Below are positions 28,223 to 39,683 of a DNA stretch of 64,000 nt, piece after piece (within the stretch, counting starts at the first letter, position 1; every line of letters starts with the position of its first letter). The position numbers and the translations under genes are program-made. Source of the stretch: Motacilla alba alba (taxonomy: Eukaryota > Chordata > Aves > Passeriformes > Motacillidae); NCBI RefSeq assembly GCF_015832195.1, contig NC_052017.1, forward strand, positions 9,066,790 to 9,130,789, in the 5' to 3' direction. The notes beneath the pieces were generated by a model that had not been told where the DNA came from, made no database searches, and saw only the letters and a list, made by a program, of their open reading frames with translations.

Positions 28223-28244
28223 CTGGCCTGGGAAACCAGGCCAG
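28223..28244. repeat. Perfect 9-bp hairpin with GAAA tetraloop
   Basis: CTGGCCTGG, the loop GAAA, then CCAGGCCAG. It is a GC-rich stem in a GC-richer patch of the 20-kb intron. Confidence 0.8.
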
Positions 28245-31200
28245 CAGCCATTCCTGTTCAGCTAAGTGGAGTAATACAGATCTGAGGGAGTTCTTGTGGT
28301 GCCACTGAGGACTCCAGTCACACTCCCAAAATTGCCCACTGCATCAGGACCAGAGTGAATGCTTGCCATTAGTCGTTAGTGCAGCGGATTGGCTGGTCAC
28401 CAGGTACATTAATTAGAAATTTTTCTCTCTATGTTCCTCTAGAGGTAAAAATGCACAGCTTTTTTACCCCTAGAAATGAGGAGGAAAGAACCCAAAAGAA
28501 ATGAGAGGAAAATATGTGCAAAAGCAAAGCCCTTCGAGGAGGGAAAGATGGATACTGGGAAGGACTCTTCTCTTGTAAAATTATCTACATCAGCAAGTGA
28601 GAATCACGTTCTGTGACAACATATTTCAATAGATTTTGAAAGCACAAAAGCTAAGGGCAGCTGAAGTAGAAGAGATTATCATAACTCTGTGCATGTAACA
28701 GATAATAAAAATATACAAAGCTGAACACATGCTTAAAAAAAAGGCAGTCTTTATTGCTCTCTGTGACAAAGCCAGATTAACTACTGCTTCTCTGTTATTT
28801 TCTTGTGGATGAATAGGAAGTATGAAGCATCATTTTCCTATGGGGATATATAATATCAAAATCGAGGCAGTGAAGCAGTAATACGGGGGATATGATCTCT
28901 GTCACTTTCTAAGAATTGCAAGAAAACTGAAGAATTATAGGTGGAAGGAAGGTTTAATGTCTAGAAAACGCTAGGGACCATAAATAATTATGCATGAAGA
29001 GTTGGCAACAGAAAATTCTAGAATTATGTTACTCTACAGGTTTTGGTGCTGAGACACAAAGACCAAATTGTGCCTGCTGGATAATGTCACAGGAAATGTT
29101 TTTCTATGTGTATTATTCAGATAGGGGGTCAAGCTATGTTGTCAGAAGCAAAACCTTTGGCTCTAAAATCAATTATGGACATTTATGGAACTTATTTATA
29201 CAAGGGAAGAGTTATATAAGGGAAGTAAAAAATCAGAGATAAAAATTTAGCATTTAACTTCTTTTCTAATGCCAGCAATGCTGTTCTTTGGTGATTTAAC
29301 AGACTTCAGTAGCAACAGATTTTCTGGTTTATGTGCATTTATAATTTCTCTTAGTTTTTAAAGATAGTTGTAGAAATTAAGTGAAGAATATGAACAAAGC
29401 TCTTTCCCTTAATAAAGTGCACTTGTAAGTAGAATAATGATTTCAAAAAAGGACAGTAAGATATACAGAGAGGGTCAAATCAGTGTTTCTTTTTGAACAG
29501 ACATATTAAAAGACAAGAACATTATGTTATTATTTTCTAAAAAGAGCTGCAAAGCCTCATGGAATATAAATGCTCAGCTTCTAAGAAACATCAAGATCTA
29601 GTAACTGAAAATGATATCAGCCCTGTTTCATTGCTGTAGATATTGTGATTAATTTTTCTTATTTATCTTAAATTTAATTTTTAAATGCAATTAAAATGTT
29701 TCCACCTGGTAGGGGAAAAATAATGAAGATCATAAAAATACAATTATTTAATGATATGCCTAGGAAAACAGAAAACTTGAGGAATAAACCAAGATTTCTG
29801 CACAGCCCAGCTTCAGGGTCCTAACCCAAATGCTATCCTGAGGAAAGTAATCATTATATGCAAAGCAGTATCATTTATCACATTTGTAAAGGTGGAGAAA
29901 TAATATCAAGCATTTGCAATTAACCCAACCCTTCAGCACGTTAAATGGGTCAGACTAATCATATTCCATAGCAACTTTACACTATGAACACAAGCCCCAT
30001 TTCTTCCCAGCACCTGAGCAGAATTGCAGCTACCTCCAATGAAATGCAGAGCCATGCATGCAGCATCCAACTCAGTTCACGTGGTGTGAACAGATTCACA
30101 ACCTATACAATCTTACACAGACAGTCTGCAGTTGAGAGCTAACATATGACAAAACATGAACTATCCTGGAAATGCATAACACAACAATGCCAGAAGTTGG
30201 CTCACAAGCTGAGAGAGCTGCCATGAGCTGTCTGTGATCTAGTCTTTGTATGAAAAGCTTCAAGCATAAGCCTTCTGATAAATCACAAAACAGGACGGGT
30301 TGCTCTGCCACAGATGTCCAAGCATGGTTTCAGACAAGCATGACTTGATTTTGAAGCTTGAAAGACTCTGTGATAAGCAGTGTAAAGAGACGAACTTTCA
30401 GACTAGGATTTTTCTTAGTGCATTTAAGTCTAGCTACTCAATCTCTTATTTGCGAAAGTGCACGCCAGCTTGGCTATTTAAACTGCTGAGCATGCAGCAG
30501 CTCACATTTAGATTTACTGGAGGTGGTAAGAACTACATTTTCTGGAAAGTCAGGTTTTGAGTTTACTCATGAGATACTCAGGAGACTAAACACTGTGTAA
30601 ATGTTTTGATTGCGAGATCTAGGCCCTCATTATAGAGCACATACTGCCAAACAAATGGGAGAATTGGCATGGTTTTAAACAAAAAAAAAAAAAAAAGTTT
30701 CCCAAATGTGAAGAACTAGAACTTCAGAAAATAGAAAAAGTCCAAAGGCAAGACTTCTCTGACAAGAGAGCTCACACTAATGTATCCCAGCTATAACAGA
30801 GATACTTTATAAGTATGGCGAAAGTAGAACACAAATGAAAATAACATCTCATAGATTACTTTTACAAAATAAGATTACTTTGGAATTTTAGAGTTAAAAT
30901 TCATAAAACATTTCAAAGCAATTGCACTGAGAAAGAAAAAAATCTTACACAAATACTCCAGTGGTTGAATAGCCATTTTTTGATAGAGATGAGAGTAAAC
31001 AAAGTAAATCACCAATTTGATTGGTTTCTCAGAATAACAAAGTACTGAAGCAGCACAGTGGAGGATTTGCTGGGCAATTTTCGACACTGAAAGTGTCAAT
31101 TCATTCCAAAGCTTAGCACTGATGGATAATATGGATTGGTATGGATTGCAGTGCTGCAACCATCTGAAAGGTCACTTGACAAACACAGCAGGAGTGACCC

Positions 31201-31371
31201 ACTGTTCCAGCCATCGACAATCAGACTGCCAATTTGACAAGTCTTTAAAGTATCACAAATCTTTACTTCATGTATTAGATGGAAATGTTTATTTTTTGTT
31301 TGTAGCACAATTAAATGCTGGCATCTTCTTAGAATTTCATGAAGTTCAGTGCAGCAGTGCTAATACCCCCT

Positions 31372-32114
31372 TGACATCGCGCCCCGGTCGCGGGAGGAGC
31401 GGTGGCGCTGGTCACCCACGCGCTCCGATCCCCTTTTGCTCTCGGCGTGTGCCAGGAATGGCTGTGTCCCGCCTCAGCCACCAGCAGGAAGGATCGCGGT
31501 TCAGCCACTAGCTGGGGTCCTGGACTGACAGAAGTGGCTGATAAATGTGGACCCACGTTGAAGGATTGGGGTAAAGGAAGAAGGAAGGACTCCTTGCTCG
31601 CGTCTCCGAGCCGTCTTTATTCTTTCCCATGACGGGAGCGGCGCAGGTGCTGCAGCGCCGCAGCTCGAAGGGGAGCAGAGGCAAAAGAGCACAAAACAAA
31701 GAAAAACTATGGCTTTTAGCAGGGATGGGAGCGGTCTCCCAGGAGGAGACTGTCTAATGAATCAAGGGCTAGATAGGAGGGGTCTGGGGGGACAAATGTA
31801 AACATAACACCACTAGAGAAGGGGAAGGGAAAGGTGCATACCAATGAGCGAAGCGAAATCTCATAACTGACAACGAAACTTCTGGATAAATGGATGTAGC
31901 AAATTATGACAGACAGGCTGCAGGGGCAGGATTTTGGAGGACAGACGGGGAAGGATCTGGAATTATCATAACTGCCACAGAGAAAAGGCGAGAAGACAGG
32001 TGGTAAACAACTTTAGGGAGAGAATAAACATATAATCTTCAAAACCCCATTGCCACAGATCATACTTGCAAAACCTAAGAAGCTACTAGGGAACAGGTCT
32101 CCCCACAAATGTCA
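31372..32114 (-). mobile_element. CpG-rich solo LTR (about 0.74 kb), boundaries approximate
   Basis: This block is GC- and CpG-rich, unlike the surrounding AT-rich intron. It is bounded on the plus strand by TGACAT and ATGTCA, a 6-bp inverted repeat that fits LTR ends. On the minus strand a polyadenylation signal AATAAA at 31616-31621 is followed by a CpG-rich segment resembling U5, and the A-rich, less CpG-dense 31800-32100 part would be U3. No clear target-site duplication is seen; the left end could instead be at 31358 (TGCTAATACC). No gag, pol or env sequence is present. It is in PTPRN2 sense orientation. The LTR call rests on architecture and resemblance to avian LTRs, so family and exact ends are uncertain. 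Confidence 0.7.
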
Positions 32115-32131
32115 GCTATAGCACTGAGCAG

Positions 32132-32605
32132 AATCATAGGATCATAGAATTATTTAGATTGGAAAAGACTTCTAAGATCATTGAGTCCAGCTGTTAAAGC
32201 CCTGCCAAGTCTACTACTAAATCGTGTCCCTAAGGGACACAGGTACATGCCTCCAGCCATGGTGACTTCCCAGGGCAGCCTGTTTCAAAGCTTGACAACC
32301 CCTTCTGTGAAGTTTTTCCTAATATACAATTTGAACATCTCCTGGTGCAAGTTGAGGTTTTTCTCTCTGCAGAGCCTTCCTGCCCTCCAGAAGATCAACA
32401 CTCTCTCCTAACTTGGTTTCCACCTGAAAACTGGCTGAGGACTCACTTGATCCCTTCATCTGGATCATCAAGAAAGATATTAAACAGAACTGGCTTCAGT
32501 ACTGAGCCCTGTGGAACACATTGGTGTCTGCCCAGAGTTACAACCATGGATGTAACTCCATTCCCCACCACTCTCTGGGTCTGGTCATCCAGCCAGTTAA
32601 AAACC
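32132..32605 (-). mobile_element. CR1 LINE 3' fragment next to the CpG-rich LTR
   Basis: On the plus strand it starts AATCATAGGATCATAGAATT, the reverse complement of the CR1 3' tail, followed by TTGGAAAAGACTTCTAAGAT. Further on are ACTGAGCCCTGTGGAACACA and ATCCAGCCAGTTAAAAACC, corresponding to the CR1 ORF2 C-terminal and 3' region. The coding frame is broken by substitutions and small indels. The 5' (right) edge is approximate. It lies within about 20 bp of the LTR ending near 32114 and is gene-sense. Confidence 0.9.
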
Positions 32606-33943
32606 ATTAAAGATGGTAAAGAAGGTATATTTGTCTATATGGACTCCACCAGAACCAAGAATCTTTGGACAAATTACCTTCTTCAGCAAGTTTCACTGAA
32701 TAATAACAGACATAATTCAGGGGAAAGACATCAGTGGGAGACTAGCTAGGAACAAAATCAGGTGAGATGATACAGTGAAGAATCTCTAGGTTGTGAACAT
32801 TGAAATTTAGAATGTCTCCCATTTCACAGAGCTCTGACAGTTCTAAACTTTACCACATTTATGAGCTAGATAACTCTAGATAGTCAAAGGAGATGGTGTC
32901 ATCATGATACTCTTTGGAATAAAGGAGTATTCCAGATTGATATGAATTAAAATAGCTAGGGGAAGTAGGGAAGTAGTGCTGTGCTGGGGAAAAACTATCT
33001 TCTACTGCTTCACATAACATTCCTAGGCAGGAATGAAGAGGTGCAGTTAAAGGGTATTCCACCAGTTTCTGGTCTGTTTCTAATGTGCAGCCACATGCAT
33101 TTCAATGCAAAACAGTATATTAAAAACAAGAATCCTCCACAATCCTATTGCCTTCAATCCCATTAATAAGTTTAAGAAATTCAAAAGAATCAATATATGC
33201 TAAAGAAATTTCTGCCTCAGTTTCTCTATGATGCTTGACATTGATTTGTAAGCTCCCTAGAAATTCCCAGTTTCTTACAGAAGAGGAGTCAGGATCACTA
33301 ATCAAATATAACATTGTTCTACAGAGGGGAAAAGGATGTAAAAGTGGTTCCAAAATCCCAAATCCTGTAATGAGCTGTGCATCATTAGGGGGCTGAAGTT
33401 GCCTTTTTGAAAGTATAGTATTAAATGTCAAATTCATTAGTGGCATGACCTGAAAGCATTAGGTCTTTCTTTCCAAACTAGCTGCATATGTGATGTTTGG
33501 AGTCCTATATGTGTTATTTTAAGATCAAAACGAAACCACAGAGAAAATACTGTGCTGTATTATTGTGTGTCGTTTTTCTGAAAGAATGACTCAGGCATTG
33601 ATATTTAGACTACTTTCAAGTCAAATATTTAAAGCTCTCATCCTAACCATAAGCACACTTACTGACATATTGGAAGGTCACTAGAACATGAGAAGATAGA
33701 GAGAGGTCTAAGCGAAAGACCTACAAATTTAATGTCTTCTGCAAGGGAGGAAAGGCAACTGTAAGAAAACAGAACTGTTTGCTTATATTTTCATCAAAGC
33801 ACTGAACAGGTTCCAAACAGTTTCAGATGTATTAAAAATCAGGCCGGTGGCATTTTCCTCTTGTACATTCGTATTTCACTAGGCAGAATGACTTTATCTT
33901 TTCCCCAGTTAAAAATGCCATTCAAATTGGCTGTTGTACTTAC

Positions 33944-34317
33944 TCTTTCACTGTCACAATATAGCCATATTCTTCCTCCTGAGAAGATTTCACTTCGAGT
34001 TGTAAGCCTTTTCCTGTGTTTTTCTGAGGCTTTTCATAGGAATTTCCTTCCTGCATTAAAGTATTCTTAATCCAGTAGCTGGTCTGGCTCAGGTCTTTGG
34101 AGTCAGATTCACTGTTCTTTGCAGTTGTCAGCTCTCTTGAGAAAGTCTCACTTTTTACATTTTCCACACCAACGTTTGTTTCTTCTGAGGACAAAGGGTC
34201 GGTTTCTTCAGATTTCTTAGTTTCTGTCTTTGTAGGTTCTTCAGGAACAAGGTCTTTGTGTATCTTTTCAGCTAATGCATTCTCATTCAAGAATCTAATC
34301 AGTTTTGCAGTGTTCTC
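33944..34317 (-). CDS. PTPRN2: PTPRN2 luminal exon with acidic SSEET/GVENVKS island, start of mature ectodomain
   Basis: This 374-bp exon starts in phase 0 (ENTAKLIRFLNENALAEK), has 124 codons and ends with 2 nt of an Asp codon. In order it has a short helix, an acidic Lys/Glu/Thr-rich stretch with a Lys-Lys pair (about 34213-34218), the block LSSEETNVGVENVKSETFS, a variable linker, and GLQLEV leading to EEEYGYIVTVK. The middle block corresponds to human KKSE...LSSEEETAGVENVKSQTYS and is the best-conserved part of the exon. GYIVT opens the membrane-proximal mature ectodomain fold. From family knowledge, phogrin is processed in the granule by prohormone convertases at basic sites; cleavage at this Lys-Lys is inference. 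The acceptor is AATACAG and the donor a strong GTAAGT. A TAG/TAA just past the donor explains why the open frame stops there. Confidence 0.95.
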
Positions 34318-35292
34318 CTGTATTAAAAGAATAATATTATTTTTAAAACTAAACACAGGAAGGTTATACTCACCAAACCTGGATATAATTTTTTCAAACT
34401 CTTATTGATATGGTAGAGTCTGCTCATACAACTGATGCATGGTCATTTTCTCAATTTCTATAAGCTGGTAGACTATGTTAGGAACATGCTGTTTATTCAA
34501 TAATAATAAAAGAGTATGAAATTATGCCACTATTTTTTCCAGTTGTTTTCATGTGTCTGTGTGTCTAAGTATTAACAAAAATGAAACTTTGTTATCAGGC
34601 AAGATAATGAAAAGGAGAAAACATAGAAAAGTCAATCAATATTCCTGGGTTGGGCCTGGAAACTTTCATAACTCTTGGGTCTCACAAGCTATACCACCAG
34701 AAAAGGAACAGATATTACATGAACAGTACTGTTCCTCTTCTTCATCTCTAGAAATGGTGACAAATTGTATGTGAATGATCCAACAAGCTAAAAATACGAT
34801 CACAGAAAACCAGAATCTGTCTAATAATAAGCAAATGAGCCAAAGTCAAAACAGGTGCCTGGAAAAATTTATTAGCTAGTTTCATTACATAACTTTATTG
34901 CACTCAAGCATTTGGGAGGAAATGATGGCTAATGGGCACTTTGTGCTCCGTGTCACAATGAATTCTATTCAAACATTCCCTATTCAAACTGTCACTAAGG
35001 AATTTATACATGGGATCTTCTGTTGTGACTACAGCACTTCATTCCTTGATGATTTTCAAGCTCCTGCCACTCTGTCTATGTGTGTCTCCCTTGCTTGGTA
35101 GAAGGATCAAAGAGATTTTACTGGGAACACAAGAGGATTTGCCCATTTATGAGTCTTGCAGTATTAGCTTTTGATAGAGTTCATAGTAGGGGAAGTTTCA
35201 TGCAGTTTTAAAAAAAATACTTCTTTGAAATTTTTCTGCTCCATAAAACTGAGAAAAGAAAGATAAATATACCTCAAAAACGGCTAAATATT

Positions 35293-35330
35293 GGACAGCA
35301 GTCCATAGGATGTCCATAGGACAGCAGTCC
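35293..35330. repeat. Repeated 12-mer GGACAGCAGTCC
   Basis: The 12-mer occurs at 35293-35304 and 35319-35330, separated by ATAGGATGTCCATA. Together they form a small local duplication in a short PTPRN2 intron. Confidence 0.85.
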
Positions 35331-35819
35331 AAAACTCAGGAGGAATACTGTAAAAGTAATCTGGATTAAAATTATAATTTTGATGGTACTAGCTAGGGTA
35401 CGAGATGTAATGCCAGAGCTTTTGAAATACCTGATGTTCCCCAGAACTAAGAACCAAAGGACAGGAGGGAAAAGGATTTTCAAGAACACCTTGCTGCTCA
35501 AAATCTATGGATTTGAGGAAAAGCCTGAATTTTTCTGAACCTTGTGAATCTATTATGGATTCTTTCTATTTAAAAATTAGAGAAAGGGGGAAAAAAGGAC
35601 TTGATTTTCATTTTTGAACATAAAAACCCACTTTGGTTAAGCTTTAAATAAATGCTCATTTAATATTTCAATGCATGAAAACATGTGTGTTATTGAATCA
35701 TAGCCACACAAAACTTAGAACAAGTCATATATTTCAGAAGTGTGAGTTTGTCTTTCACAGCACAGAAACCTGATATTCTGAGATGGAACACTTGTTTTGT
35801 TAAAATACTGGTACTCTAC

Positions 35820-35860
35820 CTCTTTATCACTTCTCACACTGGCTTCGTGCACTCCATTGT
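35820..35860 (-). CDS. PTPRN2: PTPRN2 41-bp micro-exon 'DNGVHEASVRSDKE'
   Basis: This very small coding exon is too short to be found by open-frame length. Its AG acceptor follows a pyrimidine-rich run (TCATATCCTACAG). Two bases complete an Asp codon and 13 codons follow, giving DNGVHEASVRSDKE. It ends in phase 0 at a GTAGAG donor. Three facts support it: the preceding exon ends in phase 1 and the next starts in phase 0, so some exon of length 2 modulo 3 is required between them; the 14-residue length equals the human DDGVQDDDDRLYQE segment at the same place; and the DxGV start is conserved. Leaving it out would shift the frame, so it is probably constitutive. The peptide is acidic, hydrophilic and luminal. 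Confidence 0.88.
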
Positions 35861-37196
35861 CTGTAGGATATGAAAAGCACAAATATATAGTTATGAAGGG
35901 CAAACATATACAAGACAAAGACTTCTCATAGGCTGCTTTTTAGCAGTGATCTTTTTTATGTGATTTAAACATTGAGACATCAAAGCTGAAAGGGCAGAGT
36001 AAGGAGCAGGGTATAATTTGTTATTGTTATTCTAAGCCCACTTTGATAGCAAATTAATGTGAGATCAATAGACAGAGTACTTCAAGAGCCAATGTAATAG
36101 TGTTATTTTGCTAATTAAGTGTCAAATAATCATATCAGTTTATCAATATCTGAGGAAAAAAAACAGAATAAAATGGCTCTAGCTTGCTGAATGGACATTT
36201 ATGGTAAAGGAAAAGGAAACACATATTTCCCTCATACCTATTTTGGTGGAAGAAAATGACATACTTTAAAAGATATCATTCAGTAAAATCATGTTACAGT
36301 TTAACTACAGTGATAATATTGAGTCACATCCTTGACCTCAGTCAAATAGCACTGTTTTTTTGCTTTATGAACTGAATGTCATTCATCTTTCTCAGTATGA
36401 TTCAAGATAAATCCTCAAATTTGCTCCTTTTAATCTACAACAAAATCTGGCAATCAGAATAACCAGAATATCCCTAATTAGTAAGGATTTTAGTATATCA
36501 CCATGAAAACAGTGAAAATCATTTTTTATGACTTACAGTACACATTTCTGGCATACTAGGTATTATAACATTCCTAAAATAGAAAATGGATGAGCAGTAA
36601 CTTATGTTCTACTGTGGTATGCTCTCATTAATGGCAATTACTGAGGCTCCTGAATCTGCATCACCAGGAAAATATGTGTGCAGACAAAAAAAATAACCAC
36701 AATAACTCTTATGCCCTAAGAAGGAAAGGGAACAAGTGGGTTTAACTTGTCACAGATTTTCTTCTGCAAGTAACTGTGGCATGTTAAAAAGTGATTATCT
36801 GTAAAACATATCTTTTTCTCTGCATATTTTGAAATATATATGGCAATATAACAATTTCCATTACTATTTTGCTTAAACATCTTATTTTCAAGAATAGGAA
36901 ATTAGACCACACAGCATAAAGCAATTCTCGTCTCAATATAATTGGGTGTGTAGGTTTATCTTGTTTGTGAAGCTTGAAGACCAATATCTGTTCATAAGTT
37001 GATTTTTTTTTTTGGTAAATGAAGAACCTGCTGTAAAAAGAAAACAACAATCTAAAATTCCACAGCCTTTTGGGAAATACAGAAACTTTCCTTCACAGCT
37101 TCTTTAAAACTTTTCAGAAGTCTAGCACTAAGGTGAAGCAATAGAGGAAAATCAGGGTAGCTGTCTTTTGCTGTACTTAACTTCTAAAATAAATAC

Positions 37197-37451
37197 CTGG
37201 TATATTAACACTGTTTTCCATTAATCCAGTCTGAAGCTCTGCCCTTCCTTGAGCATCTTCTTTCTTCATTTGTGCTTCTGTTTTGCCTTCTTTAGTTTTT
37301 CCAGCATTTCTTTCTGTTTCTTCTTGAATGCCAACACTTTGGATTGCAGTGGCGATGGTATCAGCGATTTCATCCAGTTCTGTTGAGCTGAGATTCTCCA
37401 CATTCACCTGGTGTTTCTCTAGGTCCTTCAGTACATTTTTAATCAGTGCCT
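37197..37451 (-). CDS. PTPRN2: PTPRN2 luminal exon 'ALIKNVLKDLE...LSSTELDEIAD'
   Basis: This 255-bp exon takes 2 nt to complete Glu (G from the previous exon), then encodes 84 codons and ends with one base of a split codon. It reads EALIKNVLKDLEKHQVNVENLSSTELDEIAD in two helical blocks, equivalent to human RIHTLLKDLQ then VRGLSGLELDGMAE; the Leu-Leu-Lys-Asp-Leu and Leu-Ser-x-x-Glu-Leu-Asp anchors are kept. ENLSST is a possible N-glycosylation site. The second half (GIQEETERNAGKTKEGK onward) is highly charged, low in hydrophobic residues and probably disordered. The acceptor is GATCCAG and the donor GTATTT. The split last codon joins the next exon as Asp, giving the run NIPGDNGV, comparable to human FPDDGV. 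Confidence 0.93.
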
Positions 37452-38040
37452 CTGGATCAGAAAACCAGAGAAGAACATTTAGCTGCATACGTGAAACACA
37501 CATGCTTATATCTTTAATTTTTCCTAAAAATTTAGATAGCTTTCCCTTCATAGAGAGTATCTGCTTTTTAAAGGTGCTAATTCCTTACAGAAAACACAGG
37601 ATTCTTAACGGATGTTAAAGTTTATGACAAGGTGAATCTGTGCCAGGACAGGGGGATGCATGCTATTATAACCCACCAAGTTCTCCTAGAGAGAGGGCAT
37701 GACATTATCACTTTTTCTTTACAAGAAGAACATTCTTCCCTAGTCTAAATTTATTCAAAACACTGAAAGCAAGTGTTAAAGTAGTCTAATTTCTTTTTTT
37801 AAGCTGCAAAACAGTACAAACAGCATTGCTGTTTCCTAGAGATCAGTTTTCTTGGGTGATTTGCTTTCACAAAATAAGTCGCTATACAGAGATCTGGGGG
37901 AAAAAATGAGTCAGATATTTTGTCTTTCAATCAAAAAGCTCCTTGTCAGGATTGAAGGGGATATAAATATATGTCTGTTATATACATGGATATGTAAAGG
38001 ACAAAATTTCTCTTGGAACTTATATATTTTTTCAAATACA

Positions 38041-38095
38041 TATTTACATATATAGATGATATATATAGATATAGATGATATAGAGATATATACAA
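38041..38095. repeat. TATAGA/TATATA-rich low-complexity sequence
   Basis: Imperfect repeats of TATATAGATG and TATAGATATAG occupy the stretch just before the A/C-rich duplication. Confidence 0.75.
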
Positions 38096-38129
38096 CTTGT
38101 TTTGGTTTGCCAGCTATGAATGTTTTACC

Positions 38130-38227
38130 ATTGAGAAAAAAAAAAACAACAAAACAAAACAGCAAAACACATTGAGAAAAAAACAAAAAAAAAAACCCAA
38201 AAAAACCAAAACAAAACAGCAAAACAC
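38130..38227. repeat. Tandem duplication of an A/C-rich unit
   Basis: Two head-to-tail units both start ATTGAGAAAA and end AACAAAACAGCAAAACAC (38130-38170 and 38171-38227). The second unit is longer because of extra A and C runs. It follows a TATAGA-rich stretch (38040-38095). Confidence 0.9.
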
Positions 38228-39650
38228 CTTTGATGTGATAAAAGTTTTGAAGATAAGGAAATTCAAGGACAATGGATATTAAAGGTGAGTCAGATGATGG
38301 AGCATAACATCTCCCCAGGGAAGGCACTTTTCTGACTGCATATATTGCATCTCCACTATCAGTCTGTAGAGCTCTGCAAAACTCAGCCTAATGTCCCTTG
38401 GAGTATGAGACACCAAATGTAGTGCTTACTGTAGCACACCAAAACCATTTCCAATCATGCCTCTGTTCTGCTTATTCATGTTGATAAGAAATTTAATATA
38501 TTTATGCATATGCATGCAAGCAAGAAAACTCTTTCACATAGTATTGTGTAGGAAGAGGAAAATAAGGGCTGCTTTTAAATCTCTGTTGAATGTATGAATT
38601 TACTTATAAGCAGTTTGAAGGTGCCATCCAACCTTTTTTCTCAATAGTAACACCATTCACATCAAGCCCAGCGGTTGAACATCTTCACCATCTGTAAGCA
38701 AGACTTTGGGATCATGCTGTCAGCTTTCAGGCTCACGTAAAAGTGAATTTAAAATTAGGGGAAAAGGGAAAAGCAATGCCACAAGAAGGGCTAAAATTAA
38801 GGATTTTTCTTTTTCCTCACAACAAAGGAGGAAGAAGTACACAGAGACTAGAAAAGAAGTTAAAGTAGTAACAAACCTCTGCTTCAGGGAAGAGGCAGTA
38901 GAGCATCTTTGGTTTTGCAGAGAGACAAGCATCAAGGACTATTTTTCATTGGGAATAAGAGGCCAAGACTTTGGACATATCTGTCATTTTTTGGAGCCCT
39001 CAGTTTTAACTGAAGAGCTCACCATCAGCATCTCACCATCAGATGCCCAATTCCACCTCAAGGCAAAGACTAATTTCCCCTGACCTGACTCAAAATTCAA
39101 CTAAAATAATGCCATTTTGCCTCAACTAATTAGTCCAGAAAAAGCAAAGGAGCTTAAACAGCTTAAATAATAGATTTGCTGCAAGTCTGAGAGGGTGTTG
39201 ACATACAGGGAAGGTGTTTCTTTGATGGACATTCTTTCCCAGGTAAACAGGAAACATCCTTCCAGTAATCCACCATGATATCATTACAAAATTCTACTAA
39301 TTTAATTATAAAATTCAATAATATGAAATACAAGCTAATCTTGTAAAATGTTAACTTTTTAGATTTCCTGTAAAAAGCATAGTTATAAGTATACTTAATT
39401 GTGACTGTCAATAAAAAAAGACAGATTATATCTATGATGTTGCTTCAAACTGACAGCTGACAAAGATTTTGGTACTCTACTGGAATAGCAGAGAGCTTTG
39501 TAGAGGAAAGCAAGTGTTCAGAAATGTGAATCAAAGATTAAATTCAATCTGTGCCAAACTCTCTGGGCCAAGATATGTGGAGGCAGCAAAATTAATACTG
39601 AAGTTTGATGTAAGCTTAGCAATACTTCAGAGAAAACTTAGAAGTTTCCT

Positions 39651-39683
39651 TCCATTTTATTGTATCCATTTTATTGTATCCAT
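39651..39683. repeat. Two-copy tandem 14-mer
   Basis: TCCATTTTATTGTA occurs twice head to tail (39651-39664, 39665-39678) and is followed by a partial third copy, TCCAT. Confidence 0.9.

Larger units (their letters stand above)
13918..33943 (-). other. PTPRN2: PTPRN2 20-kb intron carrying most mobile elements of the window
   Basis: This intron is bounded by a GTAAGT donor at 33943 and a TCAACAG acceptor at 13918. It contains two plus-strand CR1 fragments, one minus-strand CR1, two minus-strand (gene-sense) solo LTRs, and the ATATT array, all listed separately. The rest is unique AT-rich sequence. GC-richer patches at 22560-23110 and 28060-28330 contain no gene I recognise. Confidence 0.85.
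34318..37196 (-). other. PTPRN2: Two short PTPRN2 introns around the micro-exon
   Basis: The introns 34318-35819 (1.5 kb) and 35861-37196 (1.3 kb) flank the 41-bp exon. Both are GT-AG and AT-rich. I recognise no mobile element in them. A repeated 12-mer lies at 35293-35330. Confidence 0.85.

Noticed and set aside
31122..31692. Several overlapping open frames on both strands
   Set aside because: They fall in the GC-rich LTR or its edge, where stop codons are rare; none matches gag, pol, env or a host protein.
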